Shown here: in pieces, positions 1-8,403 of the stretch
Numbering within the stretch: position 1 is the first letter of the stretch
Layout: every line of letters begins with the position of its first letter
DNA from: Myxococcus llanfairpwllgwyngyllgogerychwyrndrobwllllantysiliogogogochensis
GTDB taxonomy: Bacteria; Myxococcota; Myxococcia; Myxococcales; Myxococcaceae
Direction: 5' to 3'
NCBI RefSeq assembly: GCF_006636215.1
Contig: NZ_VIFM01000046.1
Location: forward strand, 1 to 56,167
Length of the DNA stretch: 56,167 nt
Notes under the pieces: generated by a model
What the model saw: only the letters and a program-made list of their open reading frames with translations
Told to the model about the DNA's origin: nothing
The model's database searches: none
Made by a program: the position numbers and the translations under genes

Positions 1-15
1 CAAGGAGGCCGCGCG

Positions 16-1485
16 ATGATTGCCCCCCTCTCCTGGAAGACCGTCCTCGCCGCCGTCCTGCTCTCCTCGGGCCCGGCCGCCGCCCAGGGCGCCACTCCTC
101 CGAAGCCCGCCGCCGCGACCACCGCGGCCCCCCAGGGCGTCACCCTCCCCAAGCCCACCACCGTCACGCTGAAGAACGGCGCGCGCGTGCTGCTGGTGGA
201 GCGCAAGGACCTGCCGCTCGTCGCCTTCAGCGCGTGGCTGCGCGGCGGCGCGCTCGCGGACCCCACTGGCAAGGAGGGCCTCTCCGCCCTCACCGCGGAG
301 CTGCTCCAGAAGGGCGCGGGCGCCCGTGACGCCCGCCAGTTCGCCGAGGCCGTGGACGGCGTCGGCGGTGTGCTGGAGACGCGCGCGGAGCTGGAGAACC
401 TGGTCGTCAGCGGCCAGTTCATGTCCCGCGACAGCGCGCTGATGGTGGAGCTGCTCGCGGACCTGCTCACCCGCCCGCGCTTCGCCCAGGACGAGCTGGA
501 GAAGACGCGCGCGCGCATGGCCTCCGAAATCACCGCCGCCAAGGATGGTGACCCGCGCGGCCTCATCAACACCTACTTCGAGGCCTTCCAGTTCACCGGT
601 CACCCCTACGGCACCCCCGTGGACGGCACCGAGGCGTCCCTGCCGGGCCTCTCCCGCGACGACGTGCTCGCCTACGCCAAGAGCCAGCTCGGCGGCGACA
701 GGCTCATCCTCTCCGTCGTCGGTGACTTCGACAGCAAGGCGCTCGCCGCGAAGCTGGAGGCCGCGCTCGGCGGCTGGGCCCGCGCCGCCAGCCCCGCCCC
801 GGAGGTCGCCACCACCACCGTCTCCAAGGGCCGCCGCGTCCTGCTGGTGGACAAGCCCGACGCCACCCAGACGTACTTCTCCATCGGCAACACCGGCATC
901 GCCCGGAACGACCCGGACCGCGTCACCGCGAACCTGGCGGGCACGGTGCTCGGCGGACGCTTCACCTCGCTGCTCAACACCGAGCTGCGCGTGAAGTCCG
1001 GCCTGACCTATGGCGCCCGCGCCGGCTTCTCCCCGAGCGCCCACCCCGGCCCGTTCGTCATCAGCTCCTTCACCCAGACGGACAAGACAGACAAGGCCAT
1101 CGACATGGCCCTGGATGTCTTCACCCGCTACCGCAAGTCCGGCATGGATGACGCCATGCTGGCGTCCGCCAAGTCCTACGTGCTGGGCCAGTTCCCGCCC
1201 CGGCTCGAGACGGGCGGCCAGGTGGCCGACAAGCTTTCGGAGCTGGCCTTCTACGGCCTGGATGCCAGCGACGTGGACGGCTTCGCCACCGCCGTGGCCG
1301 CCACCACCCGCGAGGGCGTGGGCACCGTCATCCAGCGCGCGCTGCCCGCCCCGGAGAACCTCACCTTCGTCCTCATCGGCAAGGCCTCCGCCATCCGGGA
1401 GATGGCTCGCAAGTACGGCCCCGTCACGGAGATGAAGATTTCAGACAAGCGCTTCTCCCCGCCGCCCGCGCCCGCCAAGCGCTGA
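16..1485 (+). CDS. M16-family peptidase subunit lacking the zinc site
   Basis: This is a 489-residue secreted protein of the insulinase/processing-peptidase family (M16). A signal peptide ending near residue 24 (PAAAQG) suggests a periplasmic location. An M16 N-terminal domain spans about 50-190 and an M16 C-terminal domain about 205-385. The zinc motif HxxEH, which should fall at residues 91-95, reads ALTAE: both His and the Glu are replaced while the flanking Gly-Leu and Lys-Gly are kept. Such proteins normally act as the non-catalytic partner of an HxxEH subunit encoded just upstream, which here would lie outside the window. The start follows a strong AAGGAGG at bases 2-8. The family call is firm; the loss of catalysis is inferred from the missing ligands. 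Confidence 0.9.
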   Translation: MIAPLSWKTVLAAVLLSSGPAAAQGATPPKPAAATTAAPQGVTLPKPTTVTLKNGARVLLVERKDLPLVAFSAWLRGGALADPTGKEGLSALTAELLQKGAGARDARQFAEAVDGVGGVLETRAELENLVVSGQFMSRDSALMVELLADLLTRPRFAQDELEKTRARMASEITAAKDGDPRGLINTYFEAFQFTGHPYGTPVDGTEASLPGLSRDDVLAYAKSQLGGDRLILSVVGDFDSKALAAKLEAALGGWARAASPAPEVATTTVSKGRRVLLVDKPDATQTYFSIGNTGIARNDPDRVTANLAGTVLGGRFTSLLNTELRVKSGLTYGARAGFSPSAHPGPFVISSFTQTDKTDKAIDMALDVFTRYRKSGMDDAMLASAKSYVLGQFPPRLETGGQVADKLSELAFYGLDASDVDGFATAVAATTREGVGTVIQRALPAPENLTFVLIGKASAIREMARKYGPVTEMKISDKRFSPPPAPAKR

Positions 1486-1503
1486 GGCAGGCTCCCACGT
1501 CAT

Positions 1504-1539
1504 CCGGGCCCGACACACTTGAACACCCGTCGGGCCCGG
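1504..1539 (+). terminator. Hairpin terminator after the M16 gene
   Basis: A perfect 11-bp GC-rich inverted repeat (1504-1514 with 1529-1539) with a 14-nt loop lies 19 bp after the M16 stop. No U-tract follows, so efficiency is uncertain. Confidence 0.6.
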
Positions 1540-1650
1540 GTGTCACACATGGCGCGCAATGCCTTGCGCCGTGAGCAGGAATGCCCCTGTTGGGCCTCCC
1601 CGATGCCATCGGCTAGGGTTGACTGGCCTTACTTGAATTGGGGGCTTCAC

Positions 1651-3321
1651 GTGAAGATGCTGCGTTTTTCTTTCCTGCTGGGCGCGACGTGTGTCGCGGC
1701 GCTGGCGGGGTGTGGAAGTGATTCGTCCGTGCCAGGGGGACTCGGAGAGGGCTTGTCCTCCGTGGACACGGACTCCCATGGCTCGGGTGACGGGACGTGG
1801 ATGGGGGAGCCCGTCGCCGAGGGTTGTGGGCCGGATGCGGGAGTGCCCGGGGATGGTGGCTCGCCCGACGCCGGCGTGGATGGAGGGCCTTCGAATCAGC
1901 GCGCGGTGCTGGTGAAGGACACCACCCGCTTCTACACGTCGGTGGGCGTCGCCGAGCGCGAGGAGGACCTGTCAGCGAATCCTCCCGAGGTGCTCGTGTT
2001 CAACGGGTCCACCTTCACGCTGTTCCTGGGCTCGGCGGCGAACGGAGGGTGGCTCTTCACGGGGGTTCCGCCGGGGCCGTTCTACCTGCGCACGGGGGGG
2101 ACCTACCTGGTGACGTCCTCGCGCTACGTGGACATCGGCCGCAACCGCCTGGGCCGGCCGGATGCCGAGTACGTGGACATCTTCACCTCGCCCCTCCAGG
2201 CCAACCTGCTGGGCCTGGCGCCATGGCAGCCCTACCTGGGCAGCCTGCAGCAGGGCTCCAGCCTGCAGCTCACCTCCGGGCAGGTGGACCTGTATGCGTC
2301 TCCCGCTTTCTACGAGGGGGTCCCCGACGGAGCCACCTCCATCGTCACCTCCCAGGCCGAGCTGGGCTCGAACCTGGGCAACTTCCCCGTCTTCGAAGCG
2401 GACCGCGGAGACCGGCTGTACATCAACCAGCTCAGTGAGTTCAGCGCGGGCTCGCTCCCCGATGGGCGTCCGCTGGGGTACTCCGCCGTGGAGCGCGCGG
2501 TGCAAGCGGGTGCATTCGACCACAGGCCCGACGGCGTCACCCCCATTCCCGTCACGGGCTTGCTCCAGCCGGTGCGGATGCGGGAGTTCCCCCTCGAGTG
2601 GCGCCTGCCGGAGTTCGCCCGGCTCACGTCGGAGGTCCATCCCAACGCGCTGCCCGGACTGCCCCGGCTCGATATCGTGCCCGGCCCGCACGGACTGGCG
2701 GACGGGTGGATTGGTTATACCGGGGAGTTGCTCACGCTGAGCCTGCCCCGGGGGGCCGCGTATGACTTCACGGCCCGCCTGAAGTTCGGCAATCCCTATC
2801 CGTCGAACTGGGGACTGGTGGGCGTGGTGTCCTACTCGTTCCGGAACCTGGAGGCGCTGCCGGATGGCTCGGGCCGGCTGGGCAGCATCTCCGGGAGCTA
2901 CACGGCCTGGGATGAGTTCGACCACCTCATCGCGGGGCCCGTGTCGCCGCGGGTGTCGCCGCCCCGGTCCTTCACCATCGACGGCGTGCCCGCGAGCGTT
3001 CCGCGCAAGGTGGGCACCGCCAGCCCCGTGCTCGCCTGGGTTCCGCCGGCGATTGGCACGCCCACGGCCTACCGGGTGGCCATCTCGCGGCTCGACCTGG
3101 ACTTCGGCTTCTCGACGACGTGGAGGTCGTTCTACCTGCCCGGCTCGGCCACCCAGCTCAGGCTGCCTCCGGAAGTCCTCGAGCCCGGCACCACGTACCA
3201 CGCCACGGTGGCCGCCATCGACAGCCCCCAGGTCGACATCGAGTCCTACCCCTTCAGGACCCTGGAGCGGCTGCCCTACCGCTCCGCCAGCACCGTGAGC
3301 TCCTACTTCACCACGCCGTGA
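1651..3321 (+). CDS. Tandem paralogous lipoprotein, copy 1
   Basis: The product is a 556-residue lipoprotein with a type II signal peptide and lipobox LAGC. I do not recognise a named family. The chosen start is GTG, because GGGGG lies 6 nt upstream, the same spacing as in the two downstream paralogs, and its first residues (VKMLRFSF) align with MKPLRMSF of copy 3. A D/G/P-rich linker of roughly 55 residues follows the lipid-anchored Cys and is absent from copies 2 and 3. The shared body begins near TTRFYTSVG and carries blocks such as GATSIVT, DRGDRLY and FGNPYPS. The C-terminal 100 residues look like an Fn3-type beta-sandwich (SPPRSF, WVPPAIG, TAYRV). Probably an outer-membrane surface protein; function unknown. 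Confidence 0.85.
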   Translation: MKMLRFSFLLGATCVAALAGCGSDSSVPGGLGEGLSSVDTDSHGSGDGTWMGEPVAEGCGPDAGVPGDGGSPDAGVDGGPSNQRAVLVKDTTRFYTSVGVAEREEDLSANPPEVLVFNGSTFTLFLGSAANGGWLFTGVPPGPFYLRTGGTYLVTSSRYVDIGRNRLGRPDAEYVDIFTSPLQANLLGLAPWQPYLGSLQQGSSLQLTSGQVDLYASPAFYEGVPDGATSIVTSQAELGSNLGNFPVFEADRGDRLYINQLSEFSAGSLPDGRPLGYSAVERAVQAGAFDHRPDGVTPIPVTGLLQPVRMREFPLEWRLPEFARLTSEVHPNALPGLPRLDIVPGPHGLADGWIGYTGELLTLSLPRGAAYDFTARLKFGNPYPSNWGLVGVVSYSFRNLEALPDGSGRLGSISGSYTAWDEFDHLIAGPVSPRVSPPRSFTIDGVPASVPRKVGTASPVLAWVPPAIGTPTAYRVAISRLDLDFGFSTTWRSFYLPGSATQLRLPPEVLEPGTTYHATVAAIDSPQVDIESYPFRTLERLPYRSASTVSSYFTTP

Positions 3322-3353
3322 AGCGTGCGTGACGGTTGATGGAATGGCACCCC

Positions 3354-3383
3354 GGCCCCGGTGTTCTTCATGACGCCGGGGCC
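3354..3383 (+). terminator. Hairpin terminator after lipoprotein copy 1
   Basis: GGCCCCGG (3354-3361) pairs with CCGGGGCC (3376-3383). Almost the same hairpin and the following CTTCGTGTGTCTGG recur after copy 2, so the terminator was duplicated with the gene. Confidence 0.7.
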
Positions 3384-3413
3384 TTCGTGTGTCTGGTGTT
3401 TCCGGTGGCACAC

Positions 3414-3559
3414 GCCCCTCGCGCGCGAAACGCAGGTTGCCTTGAGATGTCTCGGGGGCGTCTCAAGTACTTGCGCGGTGAAGGCGGGTCAGGCGTCCCT
3501 GGGGAGTCTCCATGGTATCGGGCGGGGAGCACGATTCCTCCTGAGACAGGTGGTTCATC
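3414..3559 (+). promoter_or_regulatory. Leader region of lipoprotein copy 2, duplicated upstream of copy 3
   Basis: This 146-bp leader is closely similar to 5210-5356. The shared blocks include the 19-mer at 3462-3480 (also at 5259-5277), which contains the perfect palindrome CAAGTACTTG (3464-3473 and 5261-5270), and CTCCATGGTATCGG. Conservation of non-coding sequence suggests shared promoter and operator elements. No convincing -35/-10 pair was found. Confidence 0.5.
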
Positions 3560-5125
3560 ATGATGATGCCGCGGAGTTCTTCCCTGCTGGGCACGACGTG
3601 TGTCGTGTGGCTGGCGGGGTGTGGAAGTGGTGCGTCCTCCTCCGAGCGGGAGCCCCAGGCGACAGGCCAGACGCTGCTCGCCGATGACACGGTGCTGGTG
3701 ACGAGCACCACGCGCTTCTACACCTCGGTGGGCATCGCCGAACGCGTCGAGGACCTGTCGGCGAGTCCTCCTGAAATCTACACCTATGACGGGATCCGCT
3801 TCTCGCGAAACACCGGCTCCGCGGTGCCGGGAGGGTGGCGATTCACGGGCGTGCCGCGAGGGGAGTACTACCTGCGCGCAGACCCCATCAACATGGTCGA
3901 CATCCTCACGTCCGCGCGTCACGTGGATATCGGCATCAACCGTCTGGGGCGTCCGGATGCCGTCTATACGAACGTCGACTGGTTTCCCCTCCAGCTCGAC
4001 CTGCGAAACCTGTCGCCCTGGGTGCCGTGGACGGGTGACTACCAGCAGGGCTCCAGCTTTCAGGTGGTCTCCTCGGAGGTGGACATGATGGGGGAACTGA
4101 CCCTCTTCGAGGCTTTCCCCGAGGGGGCGACCTCCATCGTCACCAATGAAGCGGGGCTGTACTCCTATCTCTGGACCAACATCCCCGTGTTCCAGGCGGA
4201 CCGGGGGGACCGGCTGTACGTCAATCAGTTCAGTGAGTTCATCGCGGGCAGGACGTCCGATGGGACGTTGGTGGGCTACTCCTCCTTGACGCGCTCCGTG
4301 CACCTGGCGCCCTTCGACCTGGTGCCGAGCTGGGAGGAGCCCTTGCCCCTGCCCATCTCCGCGGAGTTCCAGCCCGTGAATGAAAGAGAGGTCGCTCTCG
4401 ATTGGCGCCTGTCCGAGTTCGCACGCATGGCTCCGGAGGCCCACCCGCGCGCCGTCCCCAGGGGGTCCTCGTTCGCGGTCCGGCCCGCTCCCCATGGACC
4501 GGCGGATGGGTGGGTTGGCTACGCGGGGGAGTTGCTATGGATGGACATGCCCCAAGGGACGGCGTCTGACTTCACGACCCGCCTGCGGTTTGGCAACCCG
4601 TACCCTTCGAACTGGGGCGTGGTCGGCAGTGTGTCCACCCTTTATTTCTCTCCGACACAACTGCCGAGCAACCCGGCGCGTTTCATCAATCTGGCGAGTT
4701 CCTATACCGCGACCGAGGCGATCGAGGACCTCACCGCCGGCCCGGTGATTCCGAAGGTGTCGCCGCCTCGCTCCTTTCGCATCGACCGGAAGCCGGCCAG
4801 CGACCCTCAGCGGGTGAGCTCGCTCAACCCCATGATTTCCTGGGTCCCTCCCGCCGTCGGCAAGCCCACGGCCTATGAGGTCAAGGTCAGGCAGTACCTC
4901 CCCGAGTACGGTGCCATGCTGGACCTGGGGTCCATCTATGTCCCCGGCTCGGTCAGGGACGTGCGACTGCCCCCCGGAAAGCTAAAGCCGGGCGCCGAAT
5001 GCTACGTGACGGTGACCGCCGTCTACGCGCCCCTGTGGGACGTGGAGCATGCTCCGCTCAGCACGCGGGACACGGTGCCCTACCGCTCCGCCGGCGCCTT
5101 CAGTTCCTTCTTCACCGTGCCCTGA
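3560..5125 (+). CDS. Tandem paralogous lipoprotein, copy 2
   Basis: This is a 521-residue lipoprotein with lipobox LAGC and paralogous over its full length to the flanking genes. The start is the first of three consecutive ATG codons, with AGGTGG 6 nt upstream. The Asp/Gly-rich spacer of copy 1 is missing, so the shared body starts soon after the Cys. It keeps the blocks TTRFYTSVGIAER, EGATSIVT, DRGDRLYVNQ and RFGNPYPSNWG, and the C-terminal Fn3-like segment with SWVPPAVGKPT. It resembles copy 3 more than copy 1, in the protein and in the leader DNA, which suggests that copies 2 and 3 arose from the later duplication. It carries its own terminator, so it is probably transcribed alone. Function unknown. 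Confidence 0.85.
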   Translation: MMMPRSSSLLGTTCVVWLAGCGSGASSSEREPQATGQTLLADDTVLVTSTTRFYTSVGIAERVEDLSASPPEIYTYDGIRFSRNTGSAVPGGWRFTGVPRGEYYLRADPINMVDILTSARHVDIGINRLGRPDAVYTNVDWFPLQLDLRNLSPWVPWTGDYQQGSSFQVVSSEVDMMGELTLFEAFPEGATSIVTNEAGLYSYLWTNIPVFQADRGDRLYVNQFSEFIAGRTSDGTLVGYSSLTRSVHLAPFDLVPSWEEPLPLPISAEFQPVNEREVALDWRLSEFARMAPEAHPRAVPRGSSFAVRPAPHGPADGWVGYAGELLWMDMPQGTASDFTTRLRFGNPYPSNWGVVGSVSTLYFSPTQLPSNPARFINLASSYTATEAIEDLTAGPVIPKVSPPRSFRIDRKPASDPQRVSSLNPMISWVPPAVGKPTAYEVKVRQYLPEYGAMLDLGSIYVPGSVRDVRLPPGKLKPGAECYVTVTAVYAPLWDVEHAPLSTRDTVPYRSAGAFSSFFTVP

Positions 5126-5151
5126 GGCGGCGGCGCTGATGGCGCGCTCCG

Positions 5152-5181
5152 GGCCCCGGCGTTCCTCGTGACGCCGGGGCC
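5152..5181 (+). terminator. Hairpin terminator after lipoprotein copy 2
   Basis: A perfect 11-bp stem, GGCCCCGGCGT (5152-5162) with its complement (5171-5181), has an 8-nt loop and lies 26 bp after the stop codon. Confidence 0.75.
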
Positions 5182-5209
5182 TTCGTGTGTCTGGTGTTGC
5201 GGGAGGCGC

Positions 5210-5356
5210 ACGCCCCGCGCGCGCGAAACGCCTGTCGCCTCGAATTCCCTCAGGGGGCCTCAAGTACTTGCGCGGTGAAGACTTGTCAGACGTCCCTGCA
5301 GAGCCTCCATGGTATCGGTCCTGGCGCACCATTTCTCGAGCGACAGGGGGTCCTTC
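5210..5356 (+). promoter_or_regulatory. Leader region of lipoprotein copy 3, duplicated from copy 2
   Basis: Homologous to 3414-3559, with the CAAGTACTTG palindrome at 5261-5270 and the CTCCATGGTATCGG block near 5305-5318. GGGGG lies 6 nt before the start codon. Confidence 0.5.
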
Positions 5357-6916
5357 ATGAAACCGCTGCGAATGTCTTTCCTGCCAGGAACGATGTGTGT
5401 CGTGTGGCTTGCGGGGTGTGGAGGTGGAGCGTCCCCCGTCGAGAGGGATTCCCAGGCGACGGGCCAGACGTTGCTCGCCGACGACGCGGTGCTGGTGACT
5501 CGCACCACGCGCTTCTACACCTCGGTGGGCATCGCCGAGCGCGCCGAGGACTTGTCGGAGAACCCTCCTGAAATCCACGTGTATGACGGGGCCCGCTTCT
5601 CGCGCATCACCGGCTCCGCGGTGCCGGGAGGATGGCGGTTCATGGGCGTGCCGCGAGGGGAGTACTACCTTCGCTCGGACAGCGGCACCAGGGTCGACAT
5701 CCTCACGTCCGCGCGCCATGTGGACCTGGGCGTCGGCAGTCGGGGGCGCCTGGATGCCGTCTACGCGGGGGTCGACTGGTCACCCGCACGGCTCGACCTG
5801 CGAAACCTGTCGCCCTGGGTGCCGGTGACGGGTGATTACCAGCGGGGCTCCAGCCTCCAGGTGGTCTCCTCCCAGCTGGACCTGTCCGGCTCGCTGCTCC
5901 TCTTCAAGGACGTGCCCGAGGGGGCGACCTCCATCGTCACCGATGAGGCGGAGATGCTGAGCTTCGGCAGGAGCGGGATTCCCGTCTTCCAGTCGGACCA
6001 AGGGGACCGGCTGTATGTGAATCAGCTCAGTGAGTTCATCGCGGGGGGAATGCCCGATGGGACGCGAGTGGGGTACTCCGCCGTGGACCGCTCCGTGGAA
6101 CTGGAGCCCATCGACTTCGCTCCGGACTGGGAGACGCCCATGCCCATCACCGGGGTGCTCCAGCCGCTGGAGCCGAGAGAGGTCACCCTCGATTGGCGCC
6201 TGTCCGAGTTCTCCCGCCTGGCGGTGGAGGGGCACCCGCGTGCCTCGCTCGTCCTGTCCTATCTCGAGATTCGCCCCGCTCCCCACAGCCCGGCGGATGG
6301 TTGGTTTGGCCATGCGGGTGAGCTGCTCTCGATGTCCCTGCCCCCAGGGGCCGCGACGGACTTCACGGGCCGCTTGCGGTTCGGCAATCCCTATCCGTCG
6401 GACTGGGGCGTGGTCGGTCGGTTGGCCCAGAGCTACGCCTATCCGTCACCACTGCCGAGCAACCCGGCGAGTTCCGTCCAATTGACAGGGCACTATTTCG
6501 CCATCGACGTGCTCGAGAACCTCACCTCGGGCCCCGTGGTCCCGAGGCTGTCGCCGCCGCGCTCCTTGCGCATCGACCGGAAGCAGGCCAGCAGTTCCAA
6601 CGAGGTGGGCTCGCTCCATCCCGTGATTTCCTGGGTCCCTCCGGCGGTCGGCAAGCCCACGGGCTATGAGGTGAGGGTGACGAGAATCCATCCGCGCCTG
6701 GGGCTCACCCTGAACATGGGAAATATCTATGTGCCTGGCTCGGTCCGGGAGTTGCGGCTGCCGCCCGGCAAGCTGGAGCGGGGGACCTACAACTTCGTGA
6801 AGGTGACCGCCATCGAGGCACCCCACTGGGACGTGGAGCATGCCCCGCTCCGCACGCTGGAGTCGGTGCCCTACCACTCCGCCGCCGCCTTCGGTTCCCT
6901 CTTCTTCGTGCCGTGA
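5357..6916 (+). CDS. Tandem paralogous lipoprotein, copy 3
   Basis: The product is a 519-residue lipoprotein starting MKPLRMSF with lipobox LAGC. The ATG was preferred over an upstream in-frame start at 5309 because it has GGGGG at 6 nt and gives a proper signal peptide. It is homologous along its full length to the two genes before it and especially close to copy 2 (TTRFYTSVGIAERAEDL, VPGGWRF, GVPRGEYYLR, SWVPPAVGKPT). The C-terminal third again looks like an Fn3-type sandwich. A weaker version of the family hairpin follows at 6937-6960. No enzymatic motif is visible. A structural or adhesive surface role is possible, but function is unknown. Confidence 0.85.
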   Translation: MKPLRMSFLPGTMCVVWLAGCGGGASPVERDSQATGQTLLADDAVLVTRTTRFYTSVGIAERAEDLSENPPEIHVYDGARFSRITGSAVPGGWRFMGVPRGEYYLRSDSGTRVDILTSARHVDLGVGSRGRLDAVYAGVDWSPARLDLRNLSPWVPVTGDYQRGSSLQVVSSQLDLSGSLLLFKDVPEGATSIVTDEAEMLSFGRSGIPVFQSDQGDRLYVNQLSEFIAGGMPDGTRVGYSAVDRSVELEPIDFAPDWETPMPITGVLQPLEPREVTLDWRLSEFSRLAVEGHPRASLVLSYLEIRPAPHSPADGWFGHAGELLSMSLPPGAATDFTGRLRFGNPYPSDWGVVGRLAQSYAYPSPLPSNPASSVQLTGHYFAIDVLENLTSGPVVPRLSPPRSLRIDRKQASSSNEVGSLHPVISWVPPAVGKPTGYEVRVTRIHPRLGLTLNMGNIYVPGSVRELRLPPGKLERGTYNFVKVTAIEAPHWDVEHAPLRTLESVPYHSAAAFGSLFFVP

Positions 6917-6936
6917 GGTGGGCCATGCCGAGGGCT

Positions 6937-6960
6937 CCTGGCGTTCGTCGTGACGCCGGG
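6937..6960 (+). terminator. Degenerate family hairpin after lipoprotein copy 3
   Basis: CCTGGCGT (6937-6944) pairs with ACGCCGGG (6953-6960) with one G-T wobble. It sits between converging genes and ends 4 bp before the stop of the minus-strand DUF1615 gene. Confidence 0.5.
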
Positions 6961-6964
6961 AATG

Positions 6965-8215
6965 TCACTTGGGGCCGGTGACGTTCCGGGGCGGGGCGGG
7001 CGGCTTCGTCAGCGCGCGGTAGCGGCCCTGGCACTTCTGGAAGCGCGCATCCACCGAGCGCGCGAACCACGCCGTGGTGAGCTCTCCCTTCAGCTTGGGG
7101 CTCTGGAGCGTCACCTGGGGGAGCTGGGCGTACGCGGGGGATTCTCCTGTCTGGTTCGCGTACACGCGCTTCACCGCGCGGAAGGTCTCTGTCGACTCGA
7201 AGTCCTCTTCCTTCTCCTTCTTCACGTCGCGGCGGACCTGTCGCTCGCTCAGCTCCGGGGCGTGGTCTCGACGGAAGGCGAGCAGCGCCGCCAGGGACTT
7301 GCTGTCCTCCGAGCGGGGGTCGCCGTTCTTGTCATAGAGTTGCAGGTCTCCGTCCAGCACCAGCGACACCCGGGTGAGCTGGCCCACCTGGGCCTGGAGC
7401 GCGGCGTTGCGCGAGGCGTAGACGCCAGCGTTGTAGTCGGCGAAGCGGAAGAGGGGCTGGGGATACGCGGCCTCGTAGCCGAGCAGCCGCGCGGTGCCGA
7501 AGCGCACTCCACCCGCGCGCGTGTATAGCGACTCGCGCACCTTCACCGGGTCCGCGTCCTCGCCTTCCTTCTCCACGGCGTATCGGACGCTCACCTGCAT
7601 GGAGCCCGCGGTGGTGACGGGGTTGAGGTCCTCCAGTCGCCGCGAGGAGAACAGGGCGCTGGCCAGGTTCATCGTCGCGAACGTCGTGGGGTACTCGGCT
7701 TCGTAGTACGCGAGCATGTCCCGGAAGAGTCGGTCGAGGTCTCGTTCCGTGCGCACGGTGCGCAGGCGCTCGTCGAAGGTGCGCTTCTGGCCGGCAGCCT
7801 TGCCCGCGAGCACCGAGGCCAATGCCTTGTGGCCCAGCGGGCCCAGCGTGTCCGCGTGCTCCTCCAGTCGTGTGCGGACCATGCGCGGGAGGTTCGGGAC
7901 CGCGGGGTCCGACTGGAAGCCGGATTCCTGTTCGATGACGGCGAGCACGGAGCACACGGCCGAGGGCGACGGCGGCACGTCCTCCGCTTCCAGCGCGGCG
8001 AGGACGTCTCGTGCCCAACCCTCGCGCTCCTTCACGTGGGGCGGGAGGAGCTGGGTGACCTGCTGGACCGAGAGACGCGGCGGCGGTGGCACGGTGGGCT
8101 CGGGCGTGCCCACGCCTCGCGGTGTACACGCGGCGAGTGCGCAGACCAGGGCCCAGGCGACGCGTGCACGTCCGCGCCGCCGCGTTCCGGTTCCACCTGG
8201 GCCTGGGTCATCCAT
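6965..8215 (-). CDS. DUF1615-family lipoprotein
   Basis: This 416-residue protein matches my recollection of the DUF1615 family, proteobacterial lipoproteins of unknown role. The segment SVLAVIEQESGFQ resembles the Glu-containing helix of lytic transglycosylase-like (SLT) folds, and FADYNAGVYASRNAA resembles a second SLT motif. A role in peptidoglycan is therefore plausible but unproven. Residues 1-30 hold a basic n-region, a hydrophobic stretch and a lipobox ending ALAAC. ATG at 8215 was chosen because GGAGG stands 8 nt upstream; a GTG start 24 nt earlier is possible. The gene converges on lipoprotein copy 3 and appears to be monocistronic. Confidence 0.82.
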   Translation of the reverse strand: MDDPGPGGTGTRRRGRARVAWALVCALAACTPRGVGTPEPTVPPPPRLSVQQVTQLLPPHVKEREGWARDVLAALEAEDVPPSPSAVCSVLAVIEQESGFQSDPAVPNLPRMVRTRLEEHADTLGPLGHKALASVLAGKAAGQKRTFDERLRTVRTERDLDRLFRDMLAYYEAEYPTTFATMNLASALFSSRRLEDLNPVTTAGSMQVSVRYAVEKEGEDADPVKVRESLYTRAGGVRFGTARLLGYEAAYPQPLFRFADYNAGVYASRNAALQAQVGQLTRVSLVLDGDLQLYDKNGDPRSEDSKSLAALLAFRRDHAPELSERQVRRDVKKEKEEDFESTETFRAVKRVYANQTGESPAYAQLPQVTLQSPKLKGELTTAWFARSVDARFQKCQGRYRALTKPPAPPRNVTGPK

Positions 8216-8288
8216 CCGCTTTGCCTCCGGGCACGACACGAGGTTCCACCGAGGTTCGACGGTGGAACAGCCGGCGCGGCGACATCGT

Positions 8289-8315
8289 CCCGCCGCCGTG
8301 TTCCTCGACGGCGGG
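8289..8315 (-). terminator. Possible hairpin between two minus-strand genes
   Basis: CCCGCCG (8289-8295) pairs with CGGCGGG (8309-8315). It lies about 90 bp downstream of the minus-strand lipoprotein that stops at 8404 and could terminate it. The stem is short and there is no U-tract. Confidence 0.35.
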
Positions 8316-8403
8316 GCAGCGGGGCCATTCAGTCCGTGACTCGGGGCGTCATCCTACCTTGCCCCGAGGTGGCGGAGGGAGTGGGTTTCAGGCGGACTTC
8401 GGC

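Noticed and set aside
1972..3411. Long minus-strand open frame opposite lipoprotein copy 1
   Set aside because: It is antisense to a well-supported gene and has the Arg/Gly/His-rich composition of a shadow frame.
1651..6960. Mobile element or phage-tail origin of the triplicated lipoproteins
   Set aside because: No transposase, integrase, terminal repeats or phage genes; simple tandem duplication explains it.
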